The translations under genes and the position numbers were made by a program. From positions 1,046,395 through 1,110,394 of the forward strand of contig NZ_FORH01000001.1 in the NCBI RefSeq assembly GCF_900113955.1: a stretch of 64,000 bases of DNA, in the 5' to 3' direction. This DNA is from Celeribacter neptunius (GTDB lineage: Bacteria; Pseudomonadota; Alphaproteobacteria; Rhodobacterales; Rhodobacteraceae). The notes under the pieces are model-generated. The model was not told the DNA's origin. It ran no database searches and saw only the letters and a program-made list of their open reading frames with translations. Each line of letters opens with the position of its first letter. The stretch's first letter is position 1. Below are positions 51,811 to 62,850 of the stretch, piece by piece.

Positions 51811-54465
51811 TTATCCTTTCAACAGCGTTTCAGCAGCAGCGATGGCGGCCTCGGCACCGGAGAAATCCTTGCCGCCGCCCTGCGCCATATCGGGACGGCC
51901 ACCGCCGCCCTTGCCACCGACGGCGGGCACAGCGGCCTTCAAGACGTCAACGGCAGAGATCTTGTCCGTGAGATCATCGGTGACGCCACAGGCCACGGCG
52001 ACCTTGCCGTCTTCCTCGGCGATCAACAGGATCACGCCGGACCCAAGATTGCCCTTATGCGCATCGATGAGGCCGCGCAGATCCTTGCCCGAAACGCCCT
52101 TGAGCGCCTGCGCCAGGAACGGCACACCATTGACATCCTTGGCCTCGGCACCGCCACCAGAGGCCCCGCCCCCCATGGCAATCTGCTGCTTGAGATTGGC
52201 AACCTCCTGTTCGAGCTTCTTGCGCTCGTCGGACAGCGCCTTGACGCGCTCCACGACCTCGCCCACCGGGGTTTTCAACAGGTTCGCCACCTCGAGCGCG
52301 CGATGTGCCTCTCCCTCGAGATGGGCAATCGCGGCCTGACCGGTCAGCGCCTCGATCCGGCGCACACCGGCCGAGGAGGCACTGTCGCCCAGAATGACGC
52401 AAAGACCGATGTCGCCGGTGCGTTTCACATGGGTGCCGCCGCAAAGCTCGAGCGAATAGGTCATGCCATCGGCGCCCTTGCCGGTGTCGGCCGTGCCCAT
52501 GGAGACAACGCGCACCTCGTCCCCGTATTTCTCACCGAACAGCGCCTGCGCGCCGATGGCACGGGCATCGTCCGGGGTCATGATCCGGGTCTCGACGGCG
52601 GTGTTTTGACGAATGAACCGGTTCACATCGCGCTCGACCTTGGAAATCTCTTCCGAGCTGAGCCCTTTGGCATGCGAGAAGTCGAACCGCAGACGATCCG
52701 GCGCATTCAGCGACCCGCGCTGCGCCACGTGATCGCCCAGGGTCTCGCGCAGCGCCTCGTGCAAGAGGTGCGTGGCGGAGTGGTTGGCGCGGATGGCGGA
52801 GCGGCGTGCGTGATCGACCTCGAGCGCGGCCGGCTGCCCCACCGCGATCTCGCCATTTTCCACCTCGGCGAAATGGATGAACACGCCAGCGACCTTCTTG
52901 GTGTCCGTCACCTTGGCGATGGCTTTTTCCACGCGGATCACACCGGTATCGCCGACCTGACCACCGGATTCGCCGTAGAACGGCGTCTGGTTGACGACGA
53001 TCTGCACCGTGTCCCCGGCTTTGACGCTGTCGACACGGGCGCCGTCTTTCACCAGGGCGACCACCTCGCCCTCGGCCTTTTCGGTGTCATAGCCCAGGAA
53101 TTCGGTCGTCCCCTTGTCCTCGGCAATGTCGTACCAGACGGTGGCATCGGCGGCCTCGCCGGAGCCGGCCCAGGCGGCACGCGCCTTGGCCTTCTGCTCC
53201 GCCATGGCGGCATCGAACCCGTCGGTATCGACCTCGCGGCCCTGTTCGCGCAGCGCGTCCTGGGTGAGATCGAGCGGGAAACCGTAAGTGTCGTAGAGCT
53301 TGAACGCCGCTTCGCCCGGAAGTTTCTCGCCCTCGGGCAGATCGGTGAGCTCGTCTTCCAGGAGTTTCAGTCCGCGATCGAGCGTCTGGATGAAGCGGGT
53401 TTCCTCGAGCTTCAGCGTCTCTTCGATCATCGCCTGACCGGTGCGCAACTCCGGATAGGCCTCGCCCATCTGGCGCACGAGCTCGGGCACCAGCGTGTGC
53501 ATGATCGGATCTTTCGCGCCCAGAAGGTGGGCGTGGCGCATGGCGCGGCGCATGATCCGCCGCAGCACGTAACCGCGGCCCTCATTTGACGGCATCACGC
53601 CATCGGCGATCAGGAAGGAGGTGGAGCGCAGGTGATCCGCGATCACCCGGTGATGCACATTCTTGTCGCCATAGGGATCAACCGAGGTCGCATGCGCCGA
53701 GGCCTCGATCAAGGACTTCATCATGTCGGTGTCGAAATTGTCGTGGCTGCCCTGCAACAGCGCCGAAATCCGCTCCAGCCCCATGCCGGTGTCGATCGAC
53801 TGCATCTCCAGCTCCGTCATGGTGCCGTCGGCGAAACGTTCGTTCTGCATGAACACGACGTTCCAGATCTCGATGAACCGATCCCCATCTTCTTCCGGAG
53901 AGCCCGGAGGACCGCCCCAGATGTGATCGCCATGGTCGTAGAAAATCTCGGTACAGGGACCGCAGGGGCCGGTGTCGCCCATCTGCCAGAAATTGTCCGA
54001 GGTGGCGATGCGGATGATCCGGTCTTCCGGCACGCCGACCTTTTTCCAGATCTCGAACGCCTCGTCATCGGTGTGATAGACGGTGGTGTAGAGCTTGTCC
54101 TTCGGGATGTCGAAATCTTTGGTGATCAGCTCCCAGGCAAAGGGGATCGCATCCTCCTTGAAATAGTCGCCAAAGGAGAAATTCCCCAGCATTTCGAAGA
54201 ACGTATGGTGACGCGCCGTGTAGCCGACATTGTCCAAGTCGTTATGTTTGCCGCCGGCGCGGACGCATTTCTGCGCCGTGGTGGCACGGGTGTAGTCGCG
54301 TTTCTCCACCCCGGTGAAACAGTTCTTGAACTGTACCATGCCGGAGTTGGTGAACATCAGGGTCGGGTCGTTGCGCGGCACCAGCGGCGAGCTGGGCACA
54401 ACGGTGTGACCATTGCGTTCAAAATAGTTGAGAAAGGTGGAGCGAATGTCGTTCACGCTGGGCAT
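51811..54465 (-). CDS. alaS: alanyl-tRNA synthetase
   Basis: Charges tRNA-Ala. 884 residues, class II: catalytic domain from [47 protein letters not shown] and [21 protein letters not shown], tRNA-recognition helices, then the editing domain with zinc ligands in [14 protein letters not shown] and [15 protein letters not shown], and the glycine-rich C-Ala end. Start [11 protein letters not shown]. It lies downstream of recA with a terminator between. Confidence 0.98.
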   Translation of the reverse strand: MPSVNDIRSTFLNYFERNGHTVVPSSPLVPRNDPTLMFTNSGMVQFKNCFTGVEKRDYTRATTAQKCVRAGGKHNDLDNVGYTARHHTFFEMLGNFSFGDYFKEDAIPFAWELITKDFDIPKDKLYTTVYHTDDEAFEIWKKVGVPEDRIIRIATSDNFWQMGDTGPCGPCTEIFYDHGDHIWGGPPGSPEEDGDRFIEIWNVVFMQNERFADGTMTELEMQSIDTGMGLERISALLQGSHDNFDTDMMKSLIEASAHATSVDPYGDKNVHHRVIADHLRSTSFLIADGVMPSNEGRGYVLRRIMRRAMRHAHLLGAKDPIMHTLVPELVRQMGEAYPELRTGQAMIEETLKLEETRFIQTLDRGLKLLEDELTDLPEGEKLPGEAAFKLYDTYGFPLDLTQDALREQGREVDTDGFDAAMAEQKAKARAAWAGSGEAADATVWYDIAEDKGTTEFLGYDTEKAEGEVVALVKDGARVDSVKAGDTVQIVVNQTPFYGESGGQVGDTGVIRVEKAIAKVTDTKKVAGVFIHFAEVENGEIAVGQPAALEVDHARRSAIRANHSATHLLHEALRETLGDHVAQRGSLNAPDRLRFDFSHAKGLSSEEISKVERDVNRFIRQNTAVETRIMTPDDARAIGAQALFGEKYGDEVRVVSMGTADTGKGADGMTYSLELCGGTHVKRTGDIGLCVILGDSASSAGVRRIEALTGQAAIAHLEGEAHRALEVANLLKTPVGEVVERVKALSDERKKLEQEVANLKQQIAMGGGASGGGAEAKDVNGVPFLAQALKGVSGKDLRGLIDAHKGNLGSGVILLIAEEDGKVAVACGVTDDLTDKISAVDVLKAAVPAVGGKGGGGRPDMAQGGGKDFSGAEAAIAAAETLLKG

Positions 54466-54547
54466 GTTGGGCGCATCCTTACGGAGAGTTCTGGCGTTCA
54501 GGACGGTTTACCGCTCCCAAGCGGGCCTGTCCATAACGGCAAACAGC

Positions 54548-54582
54548 AAAAAGGGCTGAAACCCTGAGGTTCCAACCCTTTT
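54548..54582 (-). terminator. intrinsic terminator of recA
   Basis: Imperfect 11-base stem (GGGCTGAAACC / GGTTCCAACCC around CTGA) with A and T runs on its sides; on the minus strand it is followed by TTTTTG. It lies 93 bases after the recA stop. Confidence 0.75.
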
Positions 54583-54674
54583 GCTCGAAACAGGTGGACC
54601 CACCATGCCTTCATGGCGGGCCTATCCAACGCCTGTCTCCCCCCGTCCCGAGGGAGGGGCTTTGTCCAACCAAC

Positions 54675-55745
<1,071 letters not shown>

Positions 55746-55840
55746 GTTTCGCAATCCTTATTTCACACCCGACATCACGCGGCAATGCGGATCGCCCCGA
55801 TCGGGCCCGGCATCCGGCGCGGTGACATCGCGGGGCTCTT

Positions 55841-55855
55841 GTTCACCTCTTGTTC
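55841..55855. promoter_or_regulatory. LexA (SOS) box 1 before recA
   Basis: GTTC-ACCTCTT-GTTC: exact alphaproteobacterial direct-repeat LexA site (GTTC-N7-GTTC). 96 bases upstream of the recA start. Confidence 0.85.
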
Positions 55856-55869
55856 TAAAATATCATTAT

Positions 55870-55884
55870 GAACAAAATGAGAAC
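55870..55884. promoter_or_regulatory. LexA (SOS) box 2 before recA
   Basis: GAAC-AAAATGA-GAAC: the same direct-repeat site in the opposite orientation, 15 bases beyond box 1. Confidence 0.85.
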
Positions 55885-55922
55885 ATATCAACCAAAAATT
55901 CGAAAATCGTCCGGAAAGCCAT

Positions 55923-55947
55923 AAAAAAGGCCCCTTGCGGGGCCTTT
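55923..55947 (-). terminator. intrinsic terminator of cckA
   Basis: Stem GGCCCC/GGGGCC with loop TTGC; on the minus strand a run of six T follows. It lies 19 bases after the cckA stop. Confidence 0.9.
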
Positions 55948-55965
55948 GCGCCTGTCTCGACCGGA

Positions 55966-58314
55966 TTACTGGAACTGGGCCTGGACCGTCGCGGTGAGTT
56001 CCGAGAGCGAGAAGGGTTTCGGCAGAAAGACCGAGTTCGGGATTCGCGCCTGTTGTTCGGAGAAATGATCCTCGGCATAGCCGGAGACAAAGACCACTTT
56101 CACGCCGGGACGATGCTGCAACGCTTCGGAAACCCAGCTCGGCCCGTCCATGCCCGGCATGATCACGTCGGAGACGAAGACATCGATATGCAGGCTGTCG
56201 TCCTCGAGCGTATCAAGCGCCTCTTCGGCGCTCTCCGCCTCGATCACCGTATAGCCACGCAGCCGCAGCGCGCGCGAGGCAAAGGCCCGTACCGGGGCTT
56301 CGTCCTCGACCAGAAGGATCACGCCGGAGCCGCGTTCCGGCTGCGCCATCGAGGCGTCCGGAATGGGTTTCTTGCCGGCTTCGACCACCGCTTCGGCCCG
56401 GGCCGTATGGGCCGGCAGGAAGATGGTGAAGGCGGTTCCCGAGCCCACCACCGAGTCGACGAAGATGAACCCACCGGTCTGTTTGATGATACCATAGGCG
56501 GTGGAGAGCCCGAGCCCGGTGCCCTCTCCCGTGCGCTTGGTGGTGTAGAACGGCTCGAACACCTTCTGCAGCCGCTCCGGCGGGATACCGACGCCCTGGT
56601 CGGTGACGCTGACCACCACATATTCACCGGCGGGCAAGGTCGCCCGGTCGCGGGTGAAGGCTTCGCGCAGCACCTCGTTGCGGGTCTCGACCTTGATCTC
56701 GCCGCCCGTCGGCATGGCGTCGCGGGCATTCACCACCAGGTTCATGATCACCTGTTCGAGCTGGCGCTTGTCGACCCGGATCGGCAGGAGCCCGGCGTCG
56801 TGATTGAGCGTCAGCCGCACCTTCTCGCCCACCAGACGGTTCAACAGATGGGTCAGATCCGACAGCGTGTCGCGCAGGTCGATGACCTCGGGTTTCAGCG
56901 TCTGCTTGCGCGAGAACGCCAGCAATTGACCGACCAGCGAGGCGGCGCGATTGGCGTTCTGGTGGATCTGCACCAGATCGCCGTAATCCGAATCCGATTT
57001 GTCATGGCGCAGCAGGAGCAGGTCACAATGGCCGGAAATCGCGGTCAGCAGGTTGTTGAAATCATGCGCCACGCCGCCGGCGAGCTGACCGATCGCCTGC
57101 ATTTTCTGGCTCTGCACGAATTGCGCCTCAAGCGATTTCAGCTCGGTGGCATCCGAGAGCACGGCGATCAGCTCGACCTGAGACTCCCCGCCTTCCACGC
57201 GGTTCAGAGAGATTTGCAGGAAAGTGTCATTCTGCGGCCGCGAGGCGCGGACGAATTCCGGTTTGCGGGCCCTCCCCATGGCCACGTCGCGCACCCAGTC
57301 CTGAACCGGACGGCCCAGCCCCTCGACCAGATCCGACAGGCCCAGCTTGTCATGGGTCGGGATCGCCAGAAGCTCCCGCGCCGGGCGATTGGATTGCAGC
57401 AACGTGCCGTCGATCGCCACTTTCAAAAGCGCCACGGGCAGCGCGTCGAACGCGTCCCATTCCCCGACATTGGGCGCGGCCTCGGGCATGAAATAGAGCT
57501 CTTTGCGGCCCGAGCCGCCGCTTTCATATTGCACGACACGGGCATTGATCCGGCCTTCGACACCGGCCAGCACATGCACATCGCCCGAGCGGATCGGCAG
57601 GTCGGTGACCATACGGTCGAGCGTCTTTTCGCGATGGCCGATGAGCCGGCGCATCGGGTCGTTCATGAACAGCACCCGGTTGTTCTTCGACAGCGTCACC
57701 ATCGGCAGCGAGATCGCATCGCCGTCCAGAACGCTGCCCTTTTCGGCCATATCCTCGAACCGCCACAGGAACCCGTCTTCGCCGATCATATGCACCGCGA
57801 GCCGCACATGGCCGTGGCGCATCACCACATCCTCGCGCGCAGCCCCCTTGGCCAGCGCCCGCGATTGCAGGCGGCTCAGCGTCGAGGCCGGAGCGGCAAA
57901 GATATCCTCGAGCGTCGACAGAAGCGTCTGACCGCCCCGGCCGCCGAAGCGTTCGATCGCAGCGCGGTTCTCATAGCCGATCACCCCGTTGAGATCGGTG
58001 GTGAAGGACGGCGCGGCATCATTGGCGACGAATTCTTCCAAAGCGTCATAAAGGCGACGGCGCAGGCGCGACTGGCGATAGCTCAGGAACCGCACCAGAA
58101 GGGCGGCCCAGAGCAGTGCCGCACCGATGCCGAAGGTCCACAGACCGAAGAGCGGCATCGGGATCAGCAGCGCCAGAATGCAAAGCGCCAGCCCGCCGCC
58201 GGCGACGGCCATGCTATAGGGCGAAAGTCTCTCTGCCTGTTTCGACAGCGGACCTACGGTCATTGTTGTGCTGAACACCTGCGTCCTCTCACATTCTGCT
58301 CCCATGCTTCGCAT
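55966..58314 (-). CDS. cckA: hybrid histidine kinase CckA
   Basis: Cell-cycle kinase that feeds phosphate to ChpT and CtrA. 782 residues: two membrane helices near 36-51 and 57-75, PAS-like regions, H box with His417 (GGVAHDFNNLL), ATPase boxes (VIMNLVVNARDAM, GVGIPPERLQKVFEPFYTTK, GTGLGLSTAYGI), and a receiver domain with Asp716 (SDVIMPGMDG). The start is the ATG at 58314 after GGGGAGA; ATG 58263 (MTVGPLSK) is a shorter alternative. The place next to recA is usual in Rhodobacterales. Confidence 0.93.
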   Translation of the reverse strand: MRSMGAECERTQVFSTTMTVGPLSKQAERLSPYSMAVAGGGLALCILALLIPMPLFGLWTFGIGAALLWAALLVRFLSYRQSRLRRRLYDALEEFVANDAAPSFTTDLNGVIGYENRAAIERFGGRGGQTLLSTLEDIFAAPASTLSRLQSRALAKGAAREDVVMRHGHVRLAVHMIGEDGFLWRFEDMAEKGSVLDGDAISLPMVTLSKNNRVLFMNDPMRRLIGHREKTLDRMVTDLPIRSGDVHVLAGVEGRINARVVQYESGGSGRKELYFMPEAAPNVGEWDAFDALPVALLKVAIDGTLLQSNRPARELLAIPTHDKLGLSDLVEGLGRPVQDWVRDVAMGRARKPEFVRASRPQNDTFLQISLNRVEGGESQVELIAVLSDATELKSLEAQFVQSQKMQAIGQLAGGVAHDFNNLLTAISGHCDLLLLRHDKSDSDYGDLVQIHQNANRAASLVGQLLAFSRKQTLKPEVIDLRDTLSDLTHLLNRLVGEKVRLTLNHDAGLLPIRVDKRQLEQVIMNLVVNARDAMPTGGEIKVETRNEVLREAFTRDRATLPAGEYVVVSVTDQGVGIPPERLQKVFEPFYTTKRTGEGTGLGLSTAYGIIKQTGGFIFVDSVVGSGTAFTIFLPAHTARAEAVVEAGKKPIPDASMAQPERGSGVILLVEDEAPVRAFASRALRLRGYTVIEAESAEEALDTLEDDSLHIDVFVSDVIMPGMDGPSWVSEALQHRPGVKVVFVSGYAEDHFSEQQARIPNSVFLPKPFSLSELTATVQAQFQ

Positions 58315-58578
58315 GAGTCTCCCCACGCGCCGCAGGAGCTCCCCCCAGCATCGCATGAGCCGTCCGCCATATGCCTGTCAGAGGCGGATTCTTGCTCAGA
58401 TCGTAGCCGACCCGCCCCGGGGATTTGAAGCTTTTTGGTGAACGGCGCTTTAAATAATGGTGCAATCTAGGATAAATCGCACGCCACTCTCCGTAAAGTT
58501 GTATTACAGGTAAATTTTTCCCGCAACTGCAGTATCCCCGCGCCGTCGGCAGCGGATACGGATCCGACGCATGGCGGC

Positions 58579-59760
58579 TCAGCCGGCCCGTTCCAGAATG
58601 GCGCAAAAGAACCCGTCCCCGCCTTCAAGCGGGCTGATCAGACGCTCGCGGCGCAGATGAAACGCCGGGTGACGGCTCACAAACCCGGCCACCTGATCCT
58701 GATTTTCGGCGCGAAACAGCGAACAGGTGGCATAGGCCAGCGTGCCGCCCGGGCGGACCATCGGCGCCACCTCCTCGAGGATCTCGGCCTGCAGCCCCTT
58801 GAGCACATCAAGCCGCGCCGCGGTGAGCGCCCATTTGCCCTGCGGGCTGCGCGAAAAAGCGCCGGAACCGGAACACGGCACATCGCAGAGAATGAGATCA
58901 TAGCCATCGGCCAGCTCGGATTTACGTGCCGTCTTGATCGTGAGCCCGGCGCGCGAGGCCCGGGGCGCGATGTCCTGCATCCGGGCCGGGTCGACATCAT
59001 GGGCGGTCAGGCTCAGATCGGCATGCGCCCCCATGGCGAGGCTCTTGCCGCCGCCGCCGGCGCAATAGTCCAGCACCTCCAACCCGTCGTGGAGCGGCAG
59101 CGCATCGATGATGGCCTGCGACCCCGCGTCCTGCAGCTCCACCACACCGGTGAGATAGGCCTGCGACCGGGCCACGCTACGCGCGCCGCGGGTCACTTTC
59201 AAAGCGCATTCGGACAGCGGATGCGGCACCGCCTCGATACCGTCATCGGCCAGAAGTTCGAGCGCGTGCCCGAGCGTCGATTTGCGATTGTTGACCCTGA
59301 GAAACACCTCGGAACGTTGCCGCATCAGCCCGAGCACCGGCTCGAGCGTGTCGCCCAGGGTCTCCTCATAGAGCGGCAGGAGCCAGTCCGGGCAATCGAG
59401 CCGGACGCCCTGCGGCGCCTCTTCCAGTGCCGCCCCGGCCCCGCGTTCGGCCTCGGTCAGCGGCCGCGGGGCAAAACGATCCTCGCAAAACAGCGCGTCG
59501 GGATCGGTGCCGGCAGCGCGCAATGCGCCGATCATCAGCTGACGCCCCGAGGGACGTCCCTCGCCCGCGCCGCCAAGCCAGGCATAGGACCGCCGACAGC
59601 GCAGCGCATCGAACACGTGATCGCGGATCGCGGCGCGGTCCTTGGAGCCGGCGAAGCGATGGCCCCGCGCCCAAGTGGTCAGGACCCGCTCGGCATTCTC
59701 GCCGGCAAGCACATCGTCAAGGATTTCAATCGCAGCGGAAAGGCGTGCGGCGGGTGTCAT
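58579..59760 (-). CDS. RsmB-type NOL1/NOP2/Sun RNA m5C methyltransferase
   Basis: Methylates cytosine-5 in rRNA. 393 residues: the N-terminal NusB-like helical region (SAAIEILDDVLAGENAERVL) then the SAM domain with LDYCAGGGGKSLAMGAH, the catalytic-Cys motif CDVPCSGSGAFSRSPQGKW and the second Cys in YATCSLFRAENQDQV. The gene is usually called rsmB or sun in this order, but the target base is not readable. A 10-base-arm palindrome lies 57 bases upstream. Confidence 0.92.
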   Translation of the reverse strand: MTPAARLSAAIEILDDVLAGENAERVLTTWARGHRFAGSKDRAAIRDHVFDALRCRRSYAWLGGAGEGRPSGRQLMIGALRAAGTDPDALFCEDRFAPRPLTEAERGAGAALEEAPQGVRLDCPDWLLPLYEETLGDTLEPVLGLMRQRSEVFLRVNNRKSTLGHALELLADDGIEAVPHPLSECALKVTRGARSVARSQAYLTGVVELQDAGSQAIIDALPLHDGLEVLDYCAGGGGKSLAMGAHADLSLTAHDVDPARMQDIAPRASRAGLTIKTARKSELADGYDLILCDVPCSGSGAFSRSPQGKWALTAARLDVLKGLQAEILEEVAPMVRPGGTLAYATCSLFRAENQDQVAGFVSRHPAFHLRRERLISPLEGGDGFFCAILERAG

Positions 59761-59816
59761 ATCGGGCTCCGGCGTTCCGGGGCCTTTGCAACCCCTTTTG
59801 CTCAGACCTACACCGC

Positions 59817-59843
59817 ATCGTGCGCGCGTTCAACGCGCACGAT
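59817..59843. promoter_or_regulatory. 10-base-arm hairpin upstream of the RsmB-type gene
   Basis: ATCGTGCGCG and CGCGCACGAT around a 7-base loop. No T-run follows on either side, so it is not a normal terminator. It lies between two minus-strand genes and could be an operator or a rho-independent-type barrier. Confidence 0.4.
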
Positions 59844-59875
59844 CACGTGCCCCCATCTGCACCCGCAACCGGGGC

Positions 59876-61216
59876 TCAGCGCGCCAGCAACTTGGCGATC
59901 AGATCGCGGTCGAGCACCCGGTCGCCGCAATTCTCCTCATCGGGCAGCGCATCGCAGAGCTTCTTGACGCCCTTGAGCGTCATGGGACCGGCCAGCCCGT
60001 CGAGCTTGCCACGGTAAAGCCCGCTCGCCTTCATGTCCTCCTGCAACATGTAGAAGGCCATATTCGGGTTCGCCTTGTGCAATTCGGTCGCGAACGCCTT
60101 GGTCACACCGCCGGGCATGGCGCGGATTTCGCGCGACAGGCGCGGGAAATCACGGGTCATCTTATGGGTGGCCACTTCGATGCTTTGCAAGAATTGCGCC
60201 TGTTCCGTCTCCGAGAGCATCTCGAGATGGGCATCGAGCACCGCGCGCGCCCCGGCCGGGTCCTTGCGGATATTATAGTGGTTGCCATCGCGTTGCAGCG
60301 AAATCAGCTCGCGCAGCGCGTCGAGATTGCCCTGATCCGCGGCCTCTCCGAGGGTGGCCAATGTCTTTGGCCCGCTGGCCCGCATCGAGATGCCCCAGGT
60401 GCTGCGCTTCGACTCGAGCACGGCGATCCGGGTTTCGCCCGCGGCGCGGGCCCTGTCGGCATAGCCGTCGAATTTGCCGCGCGACTCCGGCCCGAGATAG
60501 CCCCACATCGCGCCTTCGGCCAGAATGCTCCAGGCGCGACTGTCGCCCAGCATCCCGGCGCGTTCGAGATAGGCCTGCGCCTCTTTCCAGCCGCGCTCGC
60601 CCCACATCACGTCCTCACCATAGGCGGCGAGTCCTTCGCCATTGCCGGACTGGGCGGCGGCCTCGAAGAGGCTCAGCGCCTTCGCCCGGTCTTTGCCCAG
60701 AGGCTTGCCATAGAGATAGAATTTGCCGAGCGCGACCTGCGCCCGCGCGTCATTCGTGGCCGCGGCGGCCTCGAGCATCGGCAAGCCGCGCTCGACATCG
60801 CGCTCAAAGCCCCAGCCGCCGATCAGGTTCTGCCCCAGGACCCGCTGGGCATCGACATTGCCCTGGGTCGCGGCCGCGCTCAAAAGCCGGTCCGCCTCGG
60901 CCAGATCTTTCGGCACGGGCACGCCCCACAGATAGGCTTGACCGAGGATCAGCTGCGCTTTCGCATCCCCGGCCTCAGCCGCCCGCGACAACAGCGTGAT
61001 CGCGGCTTCGGTGTCCTGATCGAGCTCCTCGCTGCCCCAAAGCAGCGCCGACCCCAGATCACGGGCCGCCGCCAGATCCCCGGCATCGGCGGCGCTGCGC
61101 AGCGCCGCAAAATCCGCAGCCGACGCCACGGGCCCGCTCAAAAGCCATGATGCGAGCACACACCCGAGCAATCCACCGGTGGCAAGCCGCCAGCTCCGCA
61201 TGTCAGAATAGGCCAT
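59876..61216 (-). CDS. exported Sel1-repeat protein with peptidoglycan-binding-like end
   Basis: 446 residues. Signal peptide about 1-35 (RLATGGLLGCVLASWLLSGPVASA). Then five or so Sel1/TPR-like repeats of 36 residues (AEAGDAKAQLILGQAYLWG, AATNDARAQVALGKFYLYG, and others). The last 80 residues have DMKASGLYRGKLDGLAGPMTLKGVKKLCD, close to a PG_binding_1 fold. It is probably a periplasmic scaffold. The GGAGGGG site supports the ATG at 61216. No partner is adjacent. Confidence 0.85.
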   Translation of the reverse strand: MAYSDMRSWRLATGGLLGCVLASWLLSGPVASAADFAALRSAADAGDLAAARDLGSALLWGSEELDQDTEAAITLLSRAAEAGDAKAQLILGQAYLWGVPVPKDLAEADRLLSAAATQGNVDAQRVLGQNLIGGWGFERDVERGLPMLEAAAATNDARAQVALGKFYLYGKPLGKDRAKALSLFEAAAQSGNGEGLAAYGEDVMWGERGWKEAQAYLERAGMLGDSRAWSILAEGAMWGYLGPESRGKFDGYADRARAAGETRIAVLESKRSTWGISMRASGPKTLATLGEAADQGNLDALRELISLQRDGNHYNIRKDPAGARAVLDAHLEMLSETEQAQFLQSIEVATHKMTRDFPRLSREIRAMPGGVTKAFATELHKANPNMAFYMLQEDMKASGLYRGKLDGLAGPMTLKGVKKLCDALPDEENCGDRVLDRDLIAKLLAR

Positions 61217-61455
61217 TTCCCCCTCCTTTTCCCCTCAGATCAGCCGAGGCGCGAAAAGGACCAACAATTTGCCGCCACACACCTAACGTGCAGCCATTCG
61301 GCACCTCGGCCATTGAGGCTAATGTACCAGAATTCTAAGGGAAAAGAAAGCGGGCGCGATGTCGCTCCCCCGCGGCGCGGCGCGACGAATCCCCACCTGA
61401 GCGGACCGCCGGACAGCGGGCACAGGCGCCTTGAGCCGCAAGGTTCAAAGCCCAT

Positions 61456-62337
61456 TCATCCCGGCGCGCCCAGTGTCTTTTTCAACCAGTCGATGAAGGC
61501 CCGCGCCTGTGGCCGCACCGGTCCGACCGGGGTGACCGCGTAATAGGTGATCGCAAACGGCGACGGCAGCGGCAGCTTGTGCAACACGCCGGCCGCAAGC
61601 TCGTCACGCACCAGAACTTCCGTGGTGAAGGACAGGCCCAACCCCTGACGCGCCAGCGACAATTGCAGGGAGGGGACGCCGATATCGACATTCTTCAGCT
61701 TTGTCGCATCCAGACCGAACGCCGCCAGGGCCATTTCCTCGAACGCGACCCCGGGCGACCAGATCCACGGCAGCTGATCGGGCGGGACCATCCCATCCTG
61801 CACCAGAGACGGCGCCCCCACGGCAATCAAATCGCTTTCAAGAAGCGGTTCGGCAATAAGGCCGGGCCAATGCGCATCGGCGGGCCCGCCACGGATCGCA
61901 AGATCGAACCCCAGCGCCGCGATATCCACGGTTTCCTGGGACGGCAGGACCGACACCTGGATCTCGGGGTGAAGCTTCCAGAACTCATGCAGCTTCGGCA
62001 GCACCGCAGCCTGCGCGATATAGACCGTCGCGGCGATCTGCACCGGGGACCGGCTCTGATCCTGCCTGAGCTCCCCGACCCCGTCGGCGATGATCCCGAA
62101 CCCCTCGCTCAGATGTTGCGCCAGCCGCTTGCCAGCCTCCGTCAGAACCACGCTCCGCCCGGCTCGTCTGACCAGCGGCACTCCGAGATCCTCCTCCAGC
62201 GCCCGCACCCTCTGCGCGATCGCCGCATGGGTGACATTCAACGCCCGCGCCGCCGCAGCAAAATTTCCGCTGCGCGCCGTCAGTTCGAACGCCCTGAGAG
62301 ACGCGAGCGAGGGCAAGGTCTTCCAGTCCGGGACCAT
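61456..62337 (-). CDS. LysR family regulator, GcvA type
   Basis: 293 residues. PSLASLRAFELTARSGNFAAAARALNVTHAAIAQRVRALEEDLG is the GcvA/AmpR-type HTH; the effector domain contains VDIAALGFDLAIRGGPADAHWPGL, typical of the branch. It diverges from a small Arg-rich gene, over a 98-base gap with a perfect TGTTTC/GAAACA palindrome. Its target may be that small gene or itself. The gap 61217-61455 downstream shows nothing. Confidence 0.92.
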   Translation of the reverse strand: MVPDWKTLPSLASLRAFELTARSGNFAAAARALNVTHAAIAQRVRALEEDLGVPLVRRAGRSVVLTEAGKRLAQHLSEGFGIIADGVGELRQDQSRSPVQIAATVYIAQAAVLPKLHEFWKLHPEIQVSVLPSQETVDIAALGFDLAIRGGPADAHWPGLIAEPLLESDLIAVGAPSLVQDGMVPPDQLPWIWSPGVAFEEMALAAFGLDATKLKNVDIGVPSLQLSLARQGLGLSFTTEVLVRDELAAGVLHKLPLPSPFAITYYAVTPVGPVRPQARAFIDWLKKTLGAPG

Positions 62338-62371
62338 TATAATACCTCATCTATCATTTTGGATTTTTAGA

Positions 62372-62387
62372 TGTTTCGAAAGAAACA
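62372..62387. promoter_or_regulatory. palindrome between lysR and the small Arg-rich gene
   Basis: TGTTTC-GAAA-GAAACA, perfect 6-base arms, in an AT-rich divergent promoter region. Fits the T-N11-A core expected of LysR sites. Confidence 0.5.
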
Positions 62388-62435
62388 ACAGAAACTGATA
62401 TCTGATCAAGCATAGAAAGAAAGGAGAATGAAGAA

Positions 62436-62663
62436 ATGATGCATATAATTTCCTCCGACCTGATCCGCGCCTATGCCGAATTCAGCGCCGACGGGCACCC
62501 GATCAACCGGGAGCGCGCCAATCTTCGCGCCTTTCGTCAGGCCCGGCGCGCAGAACGCTCCGCTGCCCGCGCGGCGAAACGGTCAATGCCTCTCTGGCGG
62601 CACCTGGCATCGGGTTTCCTCCGCCGGGCCGCACCCTCCGCCAGCCCCCCGAAACGGGCATGA
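62436..62663 (+). CDS. small Arg/Ala-rich hypothetical protein, 75 aa
   Basis: MMHIISSDLIRAYAEFSADGHPINRERANLRAFRQARRAERSAARAAKRSM. There is no known domain. It is strongly basic in the middle and recalls the small Arg-rich proteins (DUF1127-like) seen beside regulators in alphaproteobacteria, but the DUF1127 core is not clear. An AAGGAG site lies 11 bases before the ATG, and the divergent LysR supports a real gene. The coding signal is short, so confidence is moderate. Confidence 0.55.
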   Translation: MMHIISSDLIRAYAEFSADGHPINRERANLRAFRQARRAERSAARAAKRSMPLWRHLASGFLRRAAPSASPPKRA

Positions 62664-62740
62664 TGACAGCCGCCAGTTTCCCCCCTGCCGTTTCACCTGT
62701 CCCCATGATGAGCGGCGCCCGGATCGTGAGCCCCAAAAAC

Positions 62741-62772
62741 AAAGGCTTGCCAGAGAGACCTGGCAAGCCTTT
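62741..62772 (-). terminator. intrinsic terminator of guaB
   Basis: Stem AAAGGCTTGCCAG/CTGGCAAGCCTTT with a 6-base loop; on the minus strand it is followed by TTTGTTTTT. It lies 79 bases after the guaB stop. Confidence 0.92.
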
Positions 62773-62850
62773 GTCGTGTCAATGGGCGGATCGATCGTGC
62801 CTGCAACGGCCGCGACGTTCCTGTGGCGGGCGTCGGCGCCCCCTGCCCCG

